In this document: in pieces, positions 60,552 through 64,000 of the stretch
Numbering within the stretch: the stretch's first letter is position 1
Layout of the letters: every line of letters begins with the position of its first letter
The notes under the pieces: model-generated
Database searches by the model: none
Seen by the model: the letters and a program-made list of their open reading frames with translations, nothing else
What the model was told of the DNA's origin: nothing
Assembly: GCA_020026395.1 (NCBI GenBank)
Contig: JAHHQM010000001.1
Span: 310,001 to 374,000, forward strand
Source: Alistipes sp.
GTDB taxonomy: Bacteria; Bacteroidota; Bacteroidia; Bacteroidales; Rikenellaceae
Reading direction: 5' to 3'
DNA: 64,000 bases
Made by a program: the position numbers and the translations under genes

Positions 60552-61559
60552 ATGAAAAAATTATTTCTGATTGGATTGGCGGCAATGGCTGTGTTGTCAA
60601 GTTGCAGCAATGACGAAACGTTGGGCGAGGCTCAAACGCAAGCCATCGGTTTTAGCGATGCATTCATCAACAACAGTACGCGCAGTATCGTAGATCCCAG
60701 TTTGACGGTGGGCACATTGAATGATTTTTCCGTGTATGGTTTTACGCAAAACGGTCAGATCTTTGACGGCATGAAAGTTACAAAGAATATGGGGGCATGG
60801 ACTTACTCTCCGTTGCAGTATTGGGTAGTCGACAATACCTATACTTTCGGTGCGATTGCTCCCTTCAGTGTTGCCGCAAATGTTTCCAATGTTCATTTGG
60901 AAGGAGGCAAGGTGGGTATGACGGTTAATTTCACCAATACGGGTGATCTTGATCTGTTGCATGCCGCACCGGCTCAGATTCCTACGGTTGCAGCCGATTA
61001 TTCCACGCCGGTTGCTCTGACTTTTGCCCATCAACTTTCTAAAGTGAAATTCTCATTTGAGAGCAGTGTCGGTGTCGGATACAATGTGAAGGTCTCGGAT
61101 GTGAAAATTACGAATGCCTACAAGACGGGTACATTGACGGTTGCTACTGCTCCTAACGCATGGAGTGCGCAGGCTGATCAGACGTTGGCTTTGGACTTCG
61201 GTCATGTGGTGGAAGATCTTGCTCAGGCAAATACGGCTGCCGTTATTGCCAATGGCGCAACCTTGGAGACCTACAACGAGAAGTTGATGATCCCCGCTCC
61301 CAATACAGCCCAATATACTGTAACATTTACGGCAGAGTTGTTCCAAGGAGATGTCTCTCTGGGTACATTCCCGCACTCTACAACAATTAAGAATGTTGAA
61401 CTGAAATTGGGTTACTGCTATGACTTCAAAGCAACGCTGACCCACGAGAATATCGTTGATCCTGAGAATCCTCTGAACCCGATCGAATTTACGGTCGATG
61501 TCGTAGAAGAGTGGAATACCGCCGAACAAAACCAGACTTTGGAAGATACGGTTATCTAA
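60552..61559 (+). CDS. Fimbrillin family protein, likely major pilin (Mfa1/FimA-like)
   Basis: Product of 335 aa. Lipoprotein signal MKKLFLIGLAAMAVLSSC with SNDE after the cysteine. Two transthyretin-like beta domains of the Mfa_like family are recognised by RSIVDPSLTVGTLNDFSVYGF, MTVNFTNTGDLDLLHAA, VALTFAHQLSKVKFSFES and the final VELKLGYCYDFKATLTHENI. A protease site that frees the N-terminal strand for donor-strand assembly would lie after Arg in NNSTRSIVDPS, by analogy with P. gingivalis pilins. It is followed by a stem-loop that may set its level against the next gene. Confidence 0.88.
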   Translation: MKKLFLIGLAAMAVLSSCSNDETLGEAQTQAIGFSDAFINNSTRSIVDPSLTVGTLNDFSVYGFTQNGQIFDGMKVTKNMGAWTYSPLQYWVVDNTYTFGAIAPFSVAANVSNVHLEGGKVGMTVNFTNTGDLDLLHAAPAQIPTVAADYSTPVALTFAHQLSKVKFSFESSVGVGYNVKVSDVKITNAYKTGTLTVATAPNAWSAQADQTLALDFGHVVEDLAQANTAAVIANGATLETYNEKLMIPAPNTAQYTVTFTAELFQGDVSLGTFPHSTTIKNVELKLGYCYDFKATLTHENIVDPENPLNPIEFTVDVVEEWNTAEQNQTLEDTVI

Positions 61560-61572
61560 AGACCGATTTACA

Positions 61573-61604
61573 GGGTGTAAGGGGTTGAATGTCCCCTTAC
61601 ATCC
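61573..61604 (+). promoter_or_regulatory. Stem-loop between the major and the large fimbrillin gene
   Basis: GGGTGTAAGGGG pairs with CCCCTTACATCC (one G-T pair) around an 8-nt loop. No T-run follows, so it is not a plain terminator. A 3' mRNA stabiliser or attenuator that lowers expression of the minor pilin is the likely role. Confidence 0.55.
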
Positions 61605-61621
61605 ACAAATATTATACAAAA

Positions 61622-63637
61622 ATGAAACTATATGGAATAAAATTCGGATTGTCGTTCTTGTGTGTCTTATTTGCTTCATGTGACGATAAGAACTTCAGCG
61701 ATGGTTTGGATGGCGTAGGCGATCGGATTTGTTTCGGCGTATCTTCCGAGGAGGCGTCCGAGGCAAGAACCCGCTCCGTTTCCGATTTTGTCCTTCGGTC
61801 GGCAGACTCGGCGGATTCGCTTTGTGTGACGGCGGAGGTCACGGAGGGGATCTGCGAAAAGGCAACGCGCGGTGCATCGGTCAGCCTTTCATCGTTTTAC
61901 GATCAGTTCCATGTATTGGCTTATTGGAAGAAAAGCGGAACTCTTGTCGAACAGCAATTCTATATGGACGATGATGCTGTGAAAAGGAACGGGGTATGGA
62001 GTTGCGCCAATGCTTATTATTGGCCAGGAGGGGGACACACCTTGCAGTTCTATGCCTGGGCACCGACTGATGCGGGACTTGTCGCCCCGAAACATCCGAC
62101 CGAGAGTAAGTCGCTTTCGTATCGCGTTCCCGCTGAAGCACCGCAACAAAAGGATCTCGTGGTTGCCTCGACGGCCGAAATAGCGGGAAATAGCAAACAG
62201 GCCGTACCGCTTACATTTCAACATGTCTGCACGGCCGTGCGTTTTGCCGTCGGAGGGCAGATGCAACCCGGTGTCATCAAGAGCGTGGCGTTGAAGGGGG
62301 TTAAATATCAAGGTAGTTACGATATGGCAGGCCGTAAGTGGACGCTTGATGCCGCCACCACGGATTTTGTGCAGACCTTGAACCTTCCGACAACAGGAAC
62401 TGAGGTCGCGGGAGATGCGATTACCCCCGTTGAAGGTACTTTTATGATGCTGCCGCAACAACTTCCTGCGGATACGCGGGTAGAGGTAGTATTCACCACC
62501 AAGGAGGGCGTGGATCGCATGCTGACGGCACTTATCGGAAGTACGGAGTGGCGTATGGCAACGACTCTTACCTACAAACTCTCCATTTCACCCGAATTTG
62601 AGCTGGATTTTGTGACTCAACCTCAAACGCAGGATGCTCATTATGAGATTTGTCCGATTACGATCCGTTGTGATGCCCGTTTGGCTTCCAAAGGCGGATG
62701 GACGCTTACATCGAATGATCCTCAGAATGTTACGTTTGTGGAACAGGGAAAATTTGTAAGTCCCGATCTTGAAGCAATGGTGAAAACTGGTTATTGGCTT
62801 GACGGATATAACGGAACGAGTACGCTGACGAGTACTACGACGGGTGATGTGTCGGTGTATGTATTCCTTCGGGAAAATGCGACGGAATCCGACCGTAAAA
62901 TCACACTTTCGTTGTCTCCCGCAAAAGGGTCGCAAGAGGCGAAAACCTTTTCATTTTCTCAATATTGTCCCGCATGGAATAACGGCATCGGTGTGGAACG
63001 GATTCAAGATGCAGATAACCAATGGGGTTTCTCTTGGGATAGAAACTCTAAAATAACTTATAATTTAGGTAGGGGACTGAACTCCGTATTGGCGAGTCTG
63101 TACATAAAATTGTTTGTTAATTATCCGTATGTAACTTCAAACTGGGGCGGTGTCTTTTCTGATTTTAAAATCACCATTCATTTGGGAAAAATCGGTAGCC
63201 TGGTGACGGCTACGGATGTAAACAATGGAAATAAAAACACATGGGATCTTTACACCTTTAATGGACTGAATGATGTGTTTGCTTTGATTGTTGAAATTGA
63301 ATCGTGGGGTGGAATCCCCGACAAAGCATTGCCTGTGAATCCGGATGGATTTGCAGCTCGTTCCTGTGCTCTGAAAAACAAGTATCACGTACGGCAAGAA
63401 ACCAATGCCGGCAATACGGTTTATCATCCGGTACTTAATCGGGCAGATCTGGTTTGGTATCTGCCTTCGAAAAATGAAGCCCCTTTGATGAGGGATAATC
63501 TGACGGGCGATTATTGGACCTCGACAGGTATTACGAAACCCGGGACTACCGCATGGAAATATACCGTAGGAGGCTCGGCATCGGAAGAGAACCGCAAAAC
63601 GATGTTGCATATCCGTGCCGTGCGAGCAAGACCGTAA
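61622..63637 (+). CDS. Large fimbrillin family lipoprotein, likely pilus tip adhesin
   Basis: Product of 671 aa; start MKLYGIKFGLSFLCVLFASC is a lipoprotein signal with CDDK after the cysteine. N-terminal part (about 60-330) is fimbrillin-like: RGASVSLSSFYDQFHVLAYW, YYWPGGGHTLQFYAWAP, VPLTFQHVCTAVRFAVGG. Then come an Ig-like segment (LDFVTQPQTQDAHYEICPITIRCD) and a C-terminal domain (about 470-671) ending DLVWYLPSKNEAPLMRDN and YWTSTGITKPGT, resembling the lectin-like/FISUMP end of tip proteins. A tip adhesin made in small amounts is the likely role, inferred. Confidence 0.82.
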   Translation: MKLYGIKFGLSFLCVLFASCDDKNFSDGLDGVGDRICFGVSSEEASEARTRSVSDFVLRSADSADSLCVTAEVTEGICEKATRGASVSLSSFYDQFHVLAYWKKSGTLVEQQFYMDDDAVKRNGVWSCANAYYWPGGGHTLQFYAWAPTDAGLVAPKHPTESKSLSYRVPAEAPQQKDLVVASTAEIAGNSKQAVPLTFQHVCTAVRFAVGGQMQPGVIKSVALKGVKYQGSYDMAGRKWTLDAATTDFVQTLNLPTTGTEVAGDAITPVEGTFMMLPQQLPADTRVEVVFTTKEGVDRMLTALIGSTEWRMATTLTYKLSISPEFELDFVTQPQTQDAHYEICPITIRCDARLASKGGWTLTSNDPQNVTFVEQGKFVSPDLEAMVKTGYWLDGYNGTSTLTSTTTGDVSVYVFLRENATESDRKITLSLSPAKGSQEAKTFSFSQYCPAWNNGIGVERIQDADNQWGFSWDRNSKITYNLGRGLNSVLASLYIKLFVNYPYVTSNWGGVFSDFKITIHLGKIGSLVTATDVNNGNKNTWDLYTFNGLNDVFALIVEIESWGGIPDKALPVNPDGFAARSCALKNKYHVRQETNAGNTVYHPVLNRADLVWYLPSKNEAPLMRDNLTGDYWTSTGITKPGTTAWKYTVGGSASEENRKTMLHIRAVRARP

Positions 63638-63980
63638 AAGCAGTGGATTAAATCAGACTATTATTACGTTATAGTATTAAATCAAGGTAGTGATAAGATC
63701 TTAATGAGGCGTTCTTATTGGGTGCAATCACAACCGAATGACAGAACTATTATGACGAACAATGGTTGTGATTTGCTTTCAATTTTCTATCTTTGCGGAT
63801 ATTAAGGTCGGGCAGTACACCGATCCCACGGATGTAATATAGCTTATATTTCGGATTTTTTAGATTGTTGTGAAAATTCGTCGATTTTTTGTAATAATAA
63901 TGATTTTGAGGAAGAGTTTGAGGGGATATCTGTGTTGTGTGTTGAGAATCATCCCGAAGAATTACCCATGGGGAAAGATA
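63638..63980. other. Intergenic region after the fimbrillin gene
   Basis: About 340 nt. It holds an inverted repeat (AATCACAACC 63726-63735 and GGTTGTGATT 63764-63773, 28-nt spacer) and a consensus promoter at 63766-63795 that overlaps the right arm. A short open frame of about 60 codons (63800-63988) has no ATG and is not recognised. Confidence 0.5.
63766..63795 (+). promoter_or_regulatory. Promoter for a gene running off the right edge
   Basis: TTG at 63766-63768, 19-nt spacer, TATCTTTG at 63788-63795. The -33 lies in the right arm of the inverted repeat, which could make the site an operator. Confidence 0.55.
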
Positions 63981-64000
63981 ATGATTAAAAAATTTGCTTT
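63981..64000 (+). CDS. Start of a possible downstream gene (partial)
   Basis: ATG at 63981 reads MIKKFA into the window edge, like the start of a signal peptide. An upstream ATG at 63900 is in the same frame. Only six codons are visible, so it is a guess that it continues the pilus locus. Confidence 0.3.

Noticed and set aside
63800..63988. Small open frame of about 60 codons at the right end
   Set aside because: No ATG at a sensible place, no recognised sequence, and it overlaps the start of a possible downstream gene.

Overview
The window is a chromosomal stretch from a member of the Bacteroidota, most likely a gut Alistipes-like (Rikenellaceae) bacterium. This is inferred from Bacteroidota-type promoters (TTTG/TTG, about 20 nt, then TAnnTTTG), lipoproteins with acidic residues just after the lipobox cysteine, DUF5686, DUF2851, GSCFA and DUF5119 families, a long SecA, and type V (Mfa1/FimA-like) pilins. 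The species itself cannot be read from the sequence.

Layout. 1-9 kb: a partial HAD phosphatase, a DUF5686 outer-membrane protein, YbaK, ArgRS, an odd cysteine-rich secreted protein, a small membrane protein and an M20 peptidase. 8.7-16.5 kb: phosphoglucosamine mutase divergent from a seven-gene run (nucleoside phosphorylase, dnaN, DnaQ-like exonuclease, LysM protein, rex, a short FAD synthetase, thioesterase). 16.6-22.7 kb: htpG, a decayed two-gene locus (metallophosphoesterase remnant and a frameshifted outer-membrane protein), galK-galM and msrA. 22.7-33.7 kb: a large surface lipoprotein and three glycoside hydrolases (GH97, GH33 sialidase, GH2 beta-mannosidase) with dinB and a macro-like protein between them, suggesting host-glycan foraging next to galactose catabolism. 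33.7-48.9 kb: housekeeping genes (dCMP deaminase, secA, sufT, sufE, ispE, rpiB, typA, aroB, pheT), plus a PafA-like phosphatase homologue that has lost nearly all its metal ligands.

49-52 kb: a compact operon of a DUF134 regulator, two NifX/dinitrogenase-cofactor-type small proteins and two MinD-type ATPases carrying ferredoxin clusters. It resembles the orange-protein (ORP) Mo-Cu cluster systems of anaerobes and has a perfect palindrome inside its promoter. 52-56 kb: lepA, an acyl-CoA ligase and tRNA-Gly(CCC).

56-64 kb: an AT-richer accessory region beginning right after the tRNA. It holds an IS21-family remnant, a tyrosine recombinase, and a four-gene type V pilus operon (OmpA/DUF3575 protein, DUF5119 lipoprotein, major fimbrillin, large putative tip fimbrillin). 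Between the recombinase and the pilus genes lies a segment of about 0.24 kb bounded by 25-bp inverted repeats (23/25 identical). Inside it is a consensus promoter that points away from the pilus genes in this assembly. I read this as a phase-variable promoter captured in the OFF orientation; it is the most interesting feature of the window.
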